A stretch of 64,000 nucleotides of DNA from Saccharomycopsis fibuligera x Saccharomycopsis cf. fibuligera (taxonomy: Eukaryota > Ascomycota > Saccharomycetes > Ascoideales > Saccharomycopsidaceae): assembly GCA_001936135.1 (NCBI GenBank), contig CP012818.1, positions 930,001-994,000 on the forward strand, in the 5' to 3' direction. The notes beneath the pieces were generated by a model. The model ran no database searches, was not told the origin of the DNA, and saw nothing but the letters and a program-made list of their open reading frames with translations. A program made the translations under genes and the position numbers. Within the stretch, counting starts at the first letter, position 1; each line of letters begins with the position of its first letter. Positions 10,583 to 19,831 of the stretch are shown one piece after another.

Positions 10583-11011
10583 ATTAAACTAAACTATAGT
10601 AGTTGGTATTAAAAAAAAACAAATAAAAGTCAACATAATGAAGAAACAAATAAATAAGCTAAATGTTGGGAAAGAAAGGTCTTGCTGAAAAAACTATAAA
10701 AATTGTTATCATGACGAAATATCAAAACGTGTTGATAGAAAAAGTAGTACAATAACCAGCACCAGCGCGGAAAAAAGCAAGAAAAATGGAGGGGGAAGAT
10801 GAAATAAAAGACACACATGAACAACTAAAAAATCAATGAGCGTATATATGTAAACAGCAAATTTTCAATGTAAACGTATCTAATGTAATAATGTAACGAA
10901 CAAAGTGCAACAAGAGCAACAAAAACAAAAATGAAAAATTGCACAACAAGCTCAAAAATCTCAAAAAACCAAATAAAATCAACACTTAAAAAAAAAATAA
11001 AAAAAATAAAA

Positions 11012-11042
<31 letters not shown>

Positions 11043-11099
11043 ACATGTCTAGCATCACATTATTCACTCTAAAATTGTTGTACTTCTAAAACTTCTTTT
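9657..11099. other. Convergent intergenic region, AT-rich, with long A tracts
   Basis: A 1.4-kb spacer between two converging genes. It contains poly(A) runs of 41 bases at 10540-10580 and 27 bases at 11013-11039. A less AT-rich block at about 10070-10250 includes a GGCGCGCC (AscI) site. Short open frames at 10630-11067 on the minus strand are Phe/Tyr-rich readings of A/T tracts and are not genes. No RNA gene is recognised in the block. Confidence 0.5.
10540..10580 (+). repeat. Poly(A) tract of 41 bases
   Basis: The longest homopolymer in the window, within the 3' flank of the minus-strand low-complexity gene, so it is a T run in that gene's sense. Another run of 27 A follows at 11013-11039. 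Confidence 0.9.
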
Positions 11100-14000
11100 C
11101 TATACTTTAATTCTGGTAAAATCCAAAGACTGTAATTGAGGTGTAGCAGAATCATTACGGTCGGCATTATTACCATTACTAGTAGCCTTCTCTTCAATCT
11201 TTGTTACTTTATTATCATCTTCTAAATTGTTTTGGCTCTGATTATGGTTAACAGCATCAAAGAATTTTTCGTTTTCTTCTTCCGCATCCAGAGTATAATC
11301 AATTCCAGCAGCATTTTTCTTACTTGAATTGCTGTTACTAGATATAGCTGCAAAGCTACCAGGAATTTGTAATTTTTGCTTTTCATTTTCATACTGCAAA
11401 TCATTGCTATTGCTAACGTTTGCCTTCTTTTCATCACTATTATCAGCATGAGGATTATTTCCAGTAGAATATTCACTATTGGAACCTGGATAGTAACTGA
11501 TTTCTGAATTCAAAAGATCGGCATAAGAACTCAAATCAAGCAAACTATCTTCGATATTTGCTGATTCATCAGCACTAATAGTAGCAGATTTTTTACGGGA
11601 ACTGGTATGATAGTCTTTGTTTTGATTACTATTTGTTGCCGCGCCTACTGTTTGCTGGGCCCCACTAATGGTAGTTGTTGCTACACTATTGATATCGTTT
11701 GCGCTTAATTCGCTCAAACTTCTTTCCAACCTTGAATTGGTTTCAGATCTTGCGATTGGGCTTTTTGGAGATACTGGTGAAAGTGCAGTGAAACTTTTCT
11801 TTCTTTGAAATGGTGAAAGACCAACGTATAATGATTGCCTTCTTGGAGAAATCTGGTTTGGTACTGACACAGTACTCGGCAAATGAGGAAGTGGCGGCGC
11901 ATCAGTAATGTCAAATGGTGACGTACCAAGATTACTACTTCTTCTAGTCAATGTTGGTGAAGTGCTGCCATTTATTATACCACTACCTGCACCACCGCTA
12001 CCCGGTGGGCCCGTACTGCAGATGCCATTAGCCGTTGGTGGCCTGATCAATAAACTGGTACTGCTATAATTCTTATTATTCATGCTCTTATCAAGGTAAT
12101 TGTTCAAAGATGTTTCAATAATTGAAGGTCTTCTGGATTGTCTGCTTAGTAAGTTTACTTCTGAAGAATTAGTCGAAAAATTAACTGACCCAAGTAATTT
12201 TTTATCATTGTTGGTTGCAGTGGCAGCAGTATTTCCCTTTACTGAAGCTTCCTCATCCAGACCAAAGAAAAGTCTGTTATTATCAGAACTCCCATTATTA
12301 TTATTATTATTAGCATTGACGGCGCTGTCCAAACCGGGTGATATATAATCATCTAATCTATAGTGGTTTGGAATAGCTTTCAAACCTGGTGGTGAGTTGA
12401 AATTGGATACAGATGATCTCCTTGATTTTGAAAGCTGAGGTCTAGCCAAAAACTCTAAGCCACCACTATTACCAGCAGAAGGACTTGAAGGATTGTATGT
12501 TGATGATCTAACAAGTTTGGCATTAGCTGGACTAGCATTAGTGTGCAAAGAAGTACTGCTCTTATTATGAGTATGATTTTGCAGTAAATATGAGTTTCTT
12601 CTAGAAAGAGTCAAACTTGGTTGCTCTTGAACGTTTCTCTCAAAAATCATTGAGCCTCTATAAGCATTGCTGTTAGATGTATTGTATGTGAGTGCAGATT
12701 GGGGAGAAGACACAAAGACAAAATCATTAGCATCGTTAGACGTCAGATTATTGCTATTTTTACGAGAGTTATCGCTATTTCCATTATTGTGATTGATGCT
12801 GAGAGTGTCAATGTTTAGGAAGTTTTGGTTATTTCCTGGAAATTCATAGTTTCTGTCCTGGTTTGGTGTCACTGGTAAGTGGGATGAGTTAGAAAGCTCA
12901 CTCAACACTGGCGATGAAGTATCGTTTCTATTTATTGGTTGTTGTTGTTGTTGTTGCTGTTGTTGCTGTTGCTTATTACTATTTGTCTTTTTCGCCAAAT
13001 GTTTAGCGAAGAAATAGTTCGTACTGTTTGGTGATATCCCACCAGGTGAAAAGTCAATATTATCCTGCTGGTTGTCATGATCAATGTCTACTGACTTTTG
13101 ACTTTTCATAGTAAGCAATTTTGAGGTAGCCGATGCTCCTTCAGATTTTTCATTTTCATTGTTTTCTGATCCAAATTTATCGTTGGTGCTGTTGTTATTG
13201 GAAACGTCCTCAAACTTTTCATTGACAGTACTGTTTTGAAGCATTTCTTTAATGTCGTCATTGGAGCTTTCAGTAGCAGGTGGGGTTTTAGTGATAGTAC
13301 TTGGCTTCACGTCAGTAAAATTTTCCAGTCCATTTTTAGTAGGAACAACAGTATCAGAGCTTGACTTTTTATTATTGGAAACATCATTTTGGGCTTTATT
13401 GCCAGCAAACAAGCCAAAAAATGACTTTCTTCTAGATCTGCTTTTTGGAAGAGCCGGCCTTTGCTCAGCCAGTAATTCTTTTTTAGCGTCTGACTTCCTT
13501 CTCAAGCTTCTGGAAGATGGCTTTTTTAATATTTTTCCTGGTTCTAAGGCGTCAGTCTGTTCATTTTCATTTTCGTCCTCTTTGAAACTTGGTGCTGTGA
13601 TAGTGCCAGTATTTCTGTTGATATCTTGTATGTTCGTGCCTTGCGCCTGCGCACCATGTGAGGTAACAACTTTTTCATTGGCTGAAGTAGCTGCAAGTTG
13701 AGCACCGCCCTTTTCTCCATCAGCAAATCCCAGCAGCGGTTGTTGTTGTTGTTGTTGTTGCTGTTGTTTACTATTATTCTTTTCAACTAATCCTAACAAG
13801 TTGCCAATGGAGGCTGAGCTTCGTCTAGTTTTTGGAACGGACTCACTTCCTGATGCCGAAACAGCCTTACTCTCGCTGTTGTTGTTGCTGCTGTAATGGT
13901 TGTCATTATGGTGATTTTTGTAGTTCTTGCTGTTACTGCTATTATTGGCGATTGAGTTGTCAGTGGTGTTCTCAGAAGAATCGATTTTGGCAAGGTACCC

Positions 14001-14408
14001 ATTAGTCTCTAATGGATTAGCACCCATGAATTTGTAGTATGTGTTGACATTGGTGCCCTCGGAGCCATATAAAAGCGAAGCGGTGTTTACCTCAAGAGTG
14101 CTAAGCTCCTGAGGCAGAAGCGGCTCGCTGCTGTTTGAGATTGCTGGCGACACTGTCAACTGTCCACCAGATTTTTTCTTTGTATCTGAGGTGCTGGAAT
14201 TGATTCGAGTCGCATTAGCATTAGAACTAGCATCTATATTCGTACTTGAGTTTGCGTTTGTGTTGCTGTTGCTGCGTTCCTTCACTGGGCGGCTATGGTT
14301 GACAATATCAATGTCAGAGCCGGTACTTGGGACATTCGCGGCAGCGCCTAGATTTGCTGGCTTATCAGCAATGTCCTTGTTGGCTCTTTTGAACTTCCAG
14401 GAGACCAT
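11100..14408 (-). CDS. Uncharacterised Ser/Asn/Gln-rich, probably highly phosphorylated protein
   Basis: A 1102-residue protein with an intact ATG at 14408. It is dominated by Asn and Ser runs and has two polyglutamine tracts (coded at about 12939-12972 and 13736-13767). Many basic-directed phosphorylation sites recur, for example RRSSASIGNLLG, SRRKSFFGLFAG, SRRQSRRPSI, SPRRQSLYVG and RKKSFTALSPVSPKSP. These fit protein kinase A, 14-3-3 and proline-directed CDK or MAPK sites. A conserved-looking island near the C-terminus reads SLLDLSSYADLL. There is no transmembrane segment, zinc finger or catalytic domain. The pattern resembles yeast cortical or signalling scaffold proteins. I do not recognise an orthologue, so no function is assigned. 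The reading frame is open over 3.3 kb, which is strong evidence that it is a real gene. Confidence 0.75.
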   Translation of the reverse strand: MVSWKFKRANKDIADKPANLGAAANVPSTGSDIDIVNHSRPVKERSNSNTNANSSTNIDASSNANATRINSSTSDTKKKSGGQLTVSPAISNSSEPLLPQELSTLEVNTASLLYGSEGTNVNTYYKFMGANPLETNGYLAKIDSSENTTDNSIANNSSNSKNYKNHHNDNHYSSNNNSESKAVSASGSESVPKTRRSSASIGNLLGLVEKNNSKQQQQQQQQQPLLGFADGEKGGAQLAATSANEKVVTSHGAQAQGTNIQDINRNTGTITAPSFKEDENENEQTDALEPGKILKKPSSRSLRRKSDAKKELLAEQRPALPKSRSRRKSFFGLFAGNKAQNDVSNNKKSSSDTVVPTKNGLENFTDVKPSTITKTPPATESSNDDIKEMLQNSTVNEKFEDVSNNNSTNDKFGSENNENEKSEGASATSKLLTMKSQKSVDIDHDNQQDNIDFSPGGISPNSTNYFFAKHLAKKTNSNKQQQQQQQQQQQPINRNDTSSPVLSELSNSSHLPVTPNQDRNYEFPGNNQNFLNIDTLSINHNNGNSDNSRKNSNNLTSNDANDFVFVSSPQSALTYNTSNSNAYRGSMIFERNVQEQPSLTLSRRNSYLLQNHTHNKSSTSLHTNASPANAKLVRSSTYNPSSPSAGNSGGLEFLARPQLSKSRRSSVSNFNSPPGLKAIPNHYRLDDYISPGLDSAVNANNNNNNGSSDNNRLFFGLDEEASVKGNTAATATNNDKKLLGSVNFSTNSSEVNLLSRQSRRPSIIETSLNNYLDKSMNNKNYSSTSLLIRPPTANGICSTGPPGSGGAGSGIINGSTSPTLTRRSSNLGTSPFDITDAPPLPHLPSTVSVPNQISPRRQSLYVGLSPFQRKKSFTALSPVSPKSPIARSETNSRLERSLSELSANDINSVATTTISGAQQTVGAATNSNQNKDYHTSSRKKSATISADESANIEDSLLDLSSYADLLNSEISYYPGSNSEYSTGNNPHADNSDEKKANVSNSNDLQYENEKQKLQIPGSFAAISSNSNSSKKNAAGIDYTLDAEEENEKFFDAVNHNQSQNNLEDDNKVTKIEEKATSNGNNADRNDSATPQLQSLDFTRIKV

Positions 14409-14944
14409 CCTTGGTGCTTTGTGGGTTCAATGGAAGGTAATGGAGGGGTACTGGTGCTAAGCACTAATTACAGAACAGTGTTTAAAGGAAACAAATTCCT
14501 TCACGATTTAAACCCGCGGTGATACGTCTGGAGAACAAGAAGCAACAGCAGCAGGGCAAATTGGTTGCTGGCGGAGCACTACTGCCAGAAGGAGCGACAT
14601 AATCTCTGCTGACAAAATTAAGCGCCGCTTGATGCAAAGCATGCTCTGCGCCACAGGGCTCCAGACGCATGTATCACATGCTATATCATGTGATGAATTT
14701 CCTATATTCGAGGGCTTGTCAGATGATGAGCCCTCGTAAACCGGGTTAAAACCCCCGTATTTATTCTTGACTTGTTTGTTTTGGTGAGCTTCGACTACAC
14801 TGTTTTGTTTTGATTTGCTAGTATTATTTTGTTTTTGGTATTTCTAGGGTCAACATTTATAAGCAACACAGACTTAATTTCTGCTTGTAAACCACTGGGT
14901 CGAATACACTGACTGCGATTTCATTCAGTAACCAACTTTCCACG
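14409..14944. promoter_or_regulatory. Divergent promoter with inverted pair of TCACATG sites
   Basis: This spacer separates two divergent genes, the low-complexity protein and signal peptide peptidase. ATCACATG at 14673-14680 and its reverse complement CATGTGAT at 14687-14694 form an inverted repeat with a 6-base spacer. Each half contains an E-box (CANNTG) and fits the Cbf1/CDEI-like RTCACRTG consensus. The pair lies about 250 bases before the peptidase ATG. Confidence 0.5.
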
Positions 14945-16651
14945 ATGGCTTCAAACTCACTGCTTAATCTGTCTGTGTCTCTGGGGTTCAATCAATCCTT
15001 GTACCACAATGTTTCCTTCAGTCAGCTCTCCTACCTTAACCAACACACCATTTCCTTGACTTATGCTCTCTACCATCTTCTTGAGACTTCCGGAGTCAAA
15101 GATTACGTTGACATAAAGTACCTCCCTTCAGCTGCTTTATTCCTCTTCGCCGTCCTGCTTTTGTATACCGGTAGTTACGCATCCATCGCCAAGCCAAAAA
15201 ACGCCGAAGAACCTAATCCTCACCATCCACTCTTTGACCCTTCCGATGTAGATGAGGTCAACAGCTTGGACGAAATTAACTCAGTCAAGGAGAAAAATGC
15301 CTTTTTGATGCCTTTGGTTTCTGGCGCTGTTCTTGTTGGCATGAATTATGCGTTGAAAAATTTCTCCAAGAATAGTATTTTGTTCTTGCTCAACAAATAC
15401 ATTTTGTTTGTTTCTGTTTTTGCCAACTACAACACTTTGAGCTATTTTTTGAAAACTGCAAACAGAGTCTTGACTCACAAGTTGAATATCAACCCGCTTG
15501 ATTTCCTTGGAAAGTATAGATTGACCCTTTCACTCGACCGCAACATTAATGGCACCGGTGCTGATGTCAACGATGAAAAAATTGAAGAAGAAAATCAAAA
15601 ATTCTATGAAGCCATTTTGAAACTCTTTGGTCTTAAACTCGCCAGTAAGAAACTGAAACCACCAAAGAAACTAAGCCAAAGGGAAAAGAAAATCAAAGCC
15701 AAAAGAGACAAAATTATAACAGTTGTTGAAAAGGATGACCAGCTTGTTAACATTTTCTTCTCTAGCGCAGAAACCATTGCTTTCCCATTAGCAGTGATTG
15801 CCGCATATATCTACTCTACCAATGATGGTAGCCAAAACTGGATTTTGTCCACGATATTTGGTCTGTCTTTCAGTATTTTTGGTATCAAAAGCGCGAAAAT
15901 TAATTCATTCAGGACTGGATTGATCTTGTTGACCGGATTGTTCTTTTACGATATTTACTTCGTTTTTAAATCCGACATTATGGTCAATGTCGCTACAGGT
16001 CTTGATATTCCCGCCAAACTCACCTTCCCGGCGTTACCAGTTATACCATTGGACCCAGCTTCTTATGCGCCAAAGCTTAAAATCTCATTGCTTGGCCTTG
16101 GTGATATTGTTGTTCCAGGAATGTTTGTGTCATTGTGTTTGAGATACGATTTGTTCAAGTATCATGAAGCTAATCCAAAAACCGAATTCCATCATTTGAA
16201 TACCTACCCAAAAACTTACTTTACTAGCGCATTTACTGGTTATGTTATTGGATTATTGGCCACTATGGTCGCTATGCATTATTTCAAAACTGGGCAACCT
16301 GCTTTATTATACTTGTGCCCAAGTATTATTCTATCCACATTTGCCACTGCTTTAGTTAAGGGTGAAGTCAAAACATTGCTCAAATTCAGCGAAGAAGAAA
16401 AAGATGAAGAACTTGACCAAAGTAAAAATATAATCAACGAAAGCAGCGAAGAACCAGAAGATAAAATTGGGGACGTTAGCACTCCAAAGACGTGGGATGC
16501 CTTTTTAAAATATGACTTGCCTGATGAAGGTGAAGACGATGACGAAACTTACGTTTTAACAGCTGCACAAGAAATCGATGAGGCTGACGATACTGAGTTT
16601 AGCGATGAAGATTTGGAAGACGAAGAAAGCAATGATGATGATGAATATTGA
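14945..16651 (+). CDS. YPF1: Signal peptide peptidase, intramembrane aspartyl protease (Ypf1/SPP family)
   Basis: A 568-residue multispanning protein that starts at the ATG at 14945. It carries all three presenilin/SPP hallmarks in order. FFYDIYFVF contains the first catalytic Asp (near residue 335). GLGDIVVPGMFVSL contains the GxGD motif with the second Asp (near residue 385). QPALLYL (near residue 450) is the PAL motif. About nine membrane segments are predicted by eye. The C-terminus is strongly acidic, ending in a Glu/Asp-rich tail. SPP cleaves signal peptides and single-span substrates within the ER membrane. The yeast homologue Ypf1 (YKL100C) acts in ER protein turnover. The CTG codon at 15863-15865 falls at a leucine that is conserved in human SPP (FGLAFS), evidence that CTG is read as Leu here. 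Confidence 0.93.
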   Translation: MASNSLLNLSVSLGFNQSLYHNVSFSQLSYLNQHTISLTYALYHLLETSGVKDYVDIKYLPSAALFLFAVLLLYTGSYASIAKPKNAEEPNPHHPLFDPSDVDEVNSLDEINSVKEKNAFLMPLVSGAVLVGMNYALKNFSKNSILFLLNKYILFVSVFANYNTLSYFLKTANRVLTHKLNINPLDFLGKYRLTLSLDRNINGTGADVNDEKIEEENQKFYEAILKLFGLKLASKKLKPPKKLSQREKKIKAKRDKIITVVEKDDQLVNIFFSSAETIAFPLAVIAAYIYSTNDGSQNWILSTIFGLSFSIFGIKSAKINSFRTGLILLTGLFFYDIYFVFKSDIMVNVATGLDIPAKLTFPALPVIPLDPASYAPKLKISLLGLGDIVVPGMFVSLCLRYDLFKYHEANPKTEFHHLNTYPKTYFTSAFTGYVIGLLATMVAMHYFKTGQPALLYLCPSIILSTFATALVKGEVKTLLKFSEEEKDEELDQSKNIINESSEEPEDKIGDVSTPKTWDAFLKYDLPDEGEDDDETYVLTAAQEIDEADDTEFSDEDLEDEESNDDDEY

Positions 16652-17835
16652 AACAATTACTATTTTTTTTCATGAAATTACCTCTTTTTTTATTCTGTAC
16701 AATAGTTATCATATTACGTGAATTTAAAGTACCTAATCGTTACAGATATTGATACTATGATTATATTGTCAATGTTAGGCATATAGATGAATATGCGTTG
16801 ATTTTGCTTACTTGCTTTTTAACTGTTATCTCGAATAATGTCTATGATTATAAAGGTTTTGAGACTGTTCAGTACGTTTATTCTCCCTTCATGTTTTTAT
16901 CTTATAAATTTTCACGTCTTTAATTAATTCCTATTTAGTTTCTGTGGTATTAATTTTTTGAAACGTTTCCCATTTTTCCTATTTTCCTTTCTTTCTTTTT
17001 TTTTTTTTTTTTTTTATTTTGATTTTACTTCACCTTATTCTGTATTTACCTAGGTTGTTTTTTGACATAAATACTTTCTTTCAAAAGTGTTTGATATACA
17101 CATAATAATACTAATACCTATATCCATATTACTCTTCAGAAATGTAATAAGTGATCATTATAAATAACATTGGAGATTAGTATTCTCGTGATATCTAATT
17201 AACGTGGGTGTATCATTAGGGGGTTTTAAATATAAACTTAGCTAACGAAAGGGCTCGAGCGAAAAGTCGTTCTTGTGTATGTTATTGCCGAAAGATGTAT
17301 CTGTAAAGCCACATATTATAGAATAAACGCTTCTTTTCTAGACTTGAGTTTGACTGTTTGTCAAAAAATTATTGCCCGTTTGTAAATTTATTACATAGAT
17401 TTGGTTGCTTTCGGCAAAAACAAAAACTTGAAAAAGAAAATTTTCAATTATAACCTATATTTTAATGCCATACCGACCTTTTTGTTAGTGAGAAATCTCT
17501 TCGAAGTTATAAAGCTTTCTCCTTTTTTGATATCCCCAACAGCTAACTTAACTTGCGAAAAACAGCTATATTGGAAAATAATAATCACTGAGCTTCATGT
17601 TGATGTCAATTTCTGCATATTCGATAATAAACCCGTATGAGAGGTCTATATTAAGGCCGGGTATCCCAATTTTCCTCGTTTCTTGAATTTTTTAATTTTT
17701 TTCATACCTCAGCGGGAAATCAACATGTCAGATTCAAAAAAATGCATCACTACATCATGTCCTGCTCATTAATATCCTTAAATATTCACAAGTGCCACAA
17801 GATTGACCGCATCGCCTAGTACTGATAAAACAATA
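16652..17835. other. Intergenic region, AT-rich, no gene seen
   Basis: A spacer of nearly 1.2 kb between two co-directional genes, with a T20 run at about 16996-17015. An open frame at 17401-17640 starts at TTG, has no domain and is not accepted. No tRNA boxes are seen. Confidence 0.5.
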
Positions 17836-18282
17836 ATGTCCGCTAAGGCTGTCAAAAACATAACCATCAAGCTTATAGTGGGTGCAGGAAAAGCCGCGCC
17901 TGCTCCACCAGTGGGTCCAGCCTTAGGTTCGAAAGGTGTCAAAGCTATGGATTTCTGCAAAGAATTCAATGCTAGAACTGCTGGTTATGTGGTAGATACG
18001 CCAGTTCCTGCTATAGTTACCGTTAAACCAGATAGATCTTTCACATTTGAATTAAAATCTCCACCTACAGGCTTTTTACTCATGAAAGCTGCTGGGGTTA
18101 GCAAAGGTGCTGCTGAAGTTGGCAGTGGTAAACCGGGGATTGCAAAAATTAGTTTGAAACATGTTTACGAAATTGCCAAGATTAAGAAAACAGATGCTAG
18201 ACATAAAGATTTGGATATGAGAGGAATTTGCAAGTCGATTATAGGGACTGCTAAGAGTATGGGTATTGAAGTTGTGCTATAA
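17836..18282 (+). CDS. MRPL19: Mitochondrial large-subunit ribosomal protein uL11m
   Basis: A 148-residue protein of the L11 (uL11) family. The ATG at 17836 is preferred over an upstream in-frame TTG. Recognisable conserved blocks are [20 protein letters not shown] at the N-terminal domain, and the C-terminal RNA-binding domain ending [19 protein letters not shown], which matches bacterial-type L11 rather than the cytosolic eukaryotic L12. The protein would bind the GTPase-associated region of mitochondrial 21S rRNA. The yeast counterpart is Mrpl19 (YNL185C). There is no long presequence, which is usual for this protein. It stands alone on the plus strand, with about 3 kb of non-genic DNA downstream. 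Confidence 0.92.
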   Translation: MSAKAVKNITIKLIVGAGKAAPAPPVGPALGSKGVKAMDFCKEFNARTAGYVVDTPVPAIVTVKPDRSFTFELKSPPTGFLLMKAAGVSKGAAEVGSGKPGIAKISLKHVYEIAKIKKTDARHKDLDMRGICKSIIGTAKSMGIEVVL

Positions 18283-18959
18283 ATTTTCAAATGTTAGGAG
18301 CTGAAGGAAGAAGAACTAGAAGAATGTTATGCGTGTTGTGAAGAAAAAAAAAACATTTGCAAAGAAGTTAGGATATATATTTATGATTGTTCTGTTGTGT
18401 TACTTTGAGGCCGGCTTTTTCATCGTGGGATACTATAATATTGTATTGAATATTGGAAACAGTTGAACCTGATGTAAAAGTAGACAAACAAGCAAATGTG
18501 CACTACTATATGTGTATCACAGTGGTAAAGCTAAGCTGTTAGCTTGAAAAGACATAACTGCTATAGTTGCAGGTTCTAAGAATACATTTGTGAGAGCTTT
18601 GGGTATTTAAAATGGTCATATTAGAAATATTTCAATATTACATGTACATAGAAAAATACAGATGTTTCTTGATTGATTGTTCCTTTGTCTTACGCAAAGG
18701 AAATGTAATCTTTACTGATATAAAAAAGAAAATTGTTAATAAAGGGCTGAAAATGGAAGACAAAGAGCTTTGTGCGTGGCTAGTATTGTCAATTTAATAG
18801 TTTTGTCGGAGTTGAGATAGATCTAGAGGAGATCGTAATTTTGATGGTCATTGTTTTAGTTTTAGTATGTTTTATTGTTGATATCGACAGGTAAAAAGAA
18901 AGGGTCACACTTAAGTACCATCTTCCACTTACTAAGATAACAGCGTTATCTAATTCATT
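18283..18959. other. Intergenic region, nothing recognised
   Basis: The 3' flank of the L11 gene. A 61-codon open frame from the ATG at 18612 has no recognisable domain, and its codon use does not stand out, so it is not called. Confidence 0.4.
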
Positions 18960-19480
18960 AGCGCGGTGATGTAGTAAACAAGACTAGTAGTAGGAATGGT
19001 TTTCCAATTGAAGTCCTTGTCGTGCCGCATGCGAGACTATTTCTTTTGGAATATTAGGTAGCTATCAATCTGGATTAATTCACTGGTTTCACTGGATCGG
19101 AGGATGAGGCTGTCCCAGATCAGTTATTTATTTATATGTAGTTTTTTTCCGTAAGGCTTGTGCTACAGGGCATTTGATCAAAAAATGCTCCAGTTGCTTG
19201 TTGGTAACGTCCTCACGAGGACATTGCCTATGTATTCTACGCGACAAATCCTCGGAGCATCACATACATTCCTCACCTTGGAATTTGAACTTTTCGACTT
19301 CAAGGTGGAATTTGTGGATATTCTCGAAGTAACCAGGATGTTGAAATGTTTGCTTGTTCAGAATTTGCCAAAATGCTAGTCGTTCCAACGGGCTGGAGAA
19401 TAGTAATTCATCTTCTCTTAGGCACTTGTGCTCTGCCGTTTCTGGATCTGAAGTCAAAGACTTCTTTGGGAATAAACTTT
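18960..19480 (-). pseudogene. Relic of a non-LTR (LINE/Zorro-like) retrotransposon ORF2 C-terminus
   Basis: On the minus strand, codons from 19457 down encode a protein-like segment with ERLAFWQILNKQTFQHPGYF. A TGA at 19260-19262 interrupts it. The same frame then continues with Cys-Ser, QCPREDVTNKQLEHFLIKCP and AQALRKK. The spaced Cys, Cys, His, Cys pattern, with H-F-L-x-K-C-P-x-A, resembles the terminal zinc knuckle of LINE-type reverse transcriptase proteins. After a frame change the minus strand again reads as plausible protein with IWDSLILRSSETSELIQID and NWKTIPTTSLVYYITALMN, broken by stops. This suggests an old inactivated element. The tRNA-Lys gene lies about 270 bases away. The reverse transcriptase core itself is not visible, so the assignment rests on the tail alone. 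Confidence 0.42.
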
Positions 19481-19741
19481 TTTCTCAAAAATGGCACTCC
19501 GAGCTTCAATAGCATTGAGTTTTACAAGAACTGTTTTCAACATTGAGCAATAAGAACAATACCATAGCTCACTCCATAAAAGCACATCAAAGCACAAGCA
19601 ACGCGCCAATCCGAAAGAGTTTAAAGATAACGTATAACATAAAACAAATGCAAAAGAGAATGAGTAGTACCCAAGTAGCTAGTAATTTGATGAACTAACT
19701 GAAAGTTTGGTTGATTAATGGTTGTTATGTGTAATTTTTAC

Positions 19742-19749
19742 AAAAAAAA
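19742..19749 (-). terminator. RNA polymerase III terminator of tRNA-Lys
   Basis: A run of A on the plus strand, TTTTTTT in the sense of the tRNA, directly after the discriminator base. This is the expected polymerase III stop. Confidence 0.8.
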
Positions 19750-19831
19750 CTCCTCATCAGGGGCTCGAACCCTGGACATTTCGGTTCCTTATTTTAAAAG
19801 CCGAACGCTCTACCAACTGAGCTAATAAGGA
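19750..19831 (-). tRNA. tRNA-Lys(UUU) with a 9-nt intron
   Basis: The minus strand folds as a complete cloverleaf. The acceptor stem is TCCTTAT/ATGAGGA with discriminator G, the D arm is GCTC/GAGC, the anticodon stem is TTCGG/CCGAA, and the T arm is CAGGG-TTCGAGC-CCCTG. The anticodon loop starts CTTTTA, giving anticodon UUU (Lys). A 9-base intron (plus-strand 19786-19794) follows position 37. The mature sequence closely resembles yeast tRNA-Lys(UUU). The intron is much shorter than the 23-base intron of the S. cerevisiae gene, as I recall it. Confidence 0.95.
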
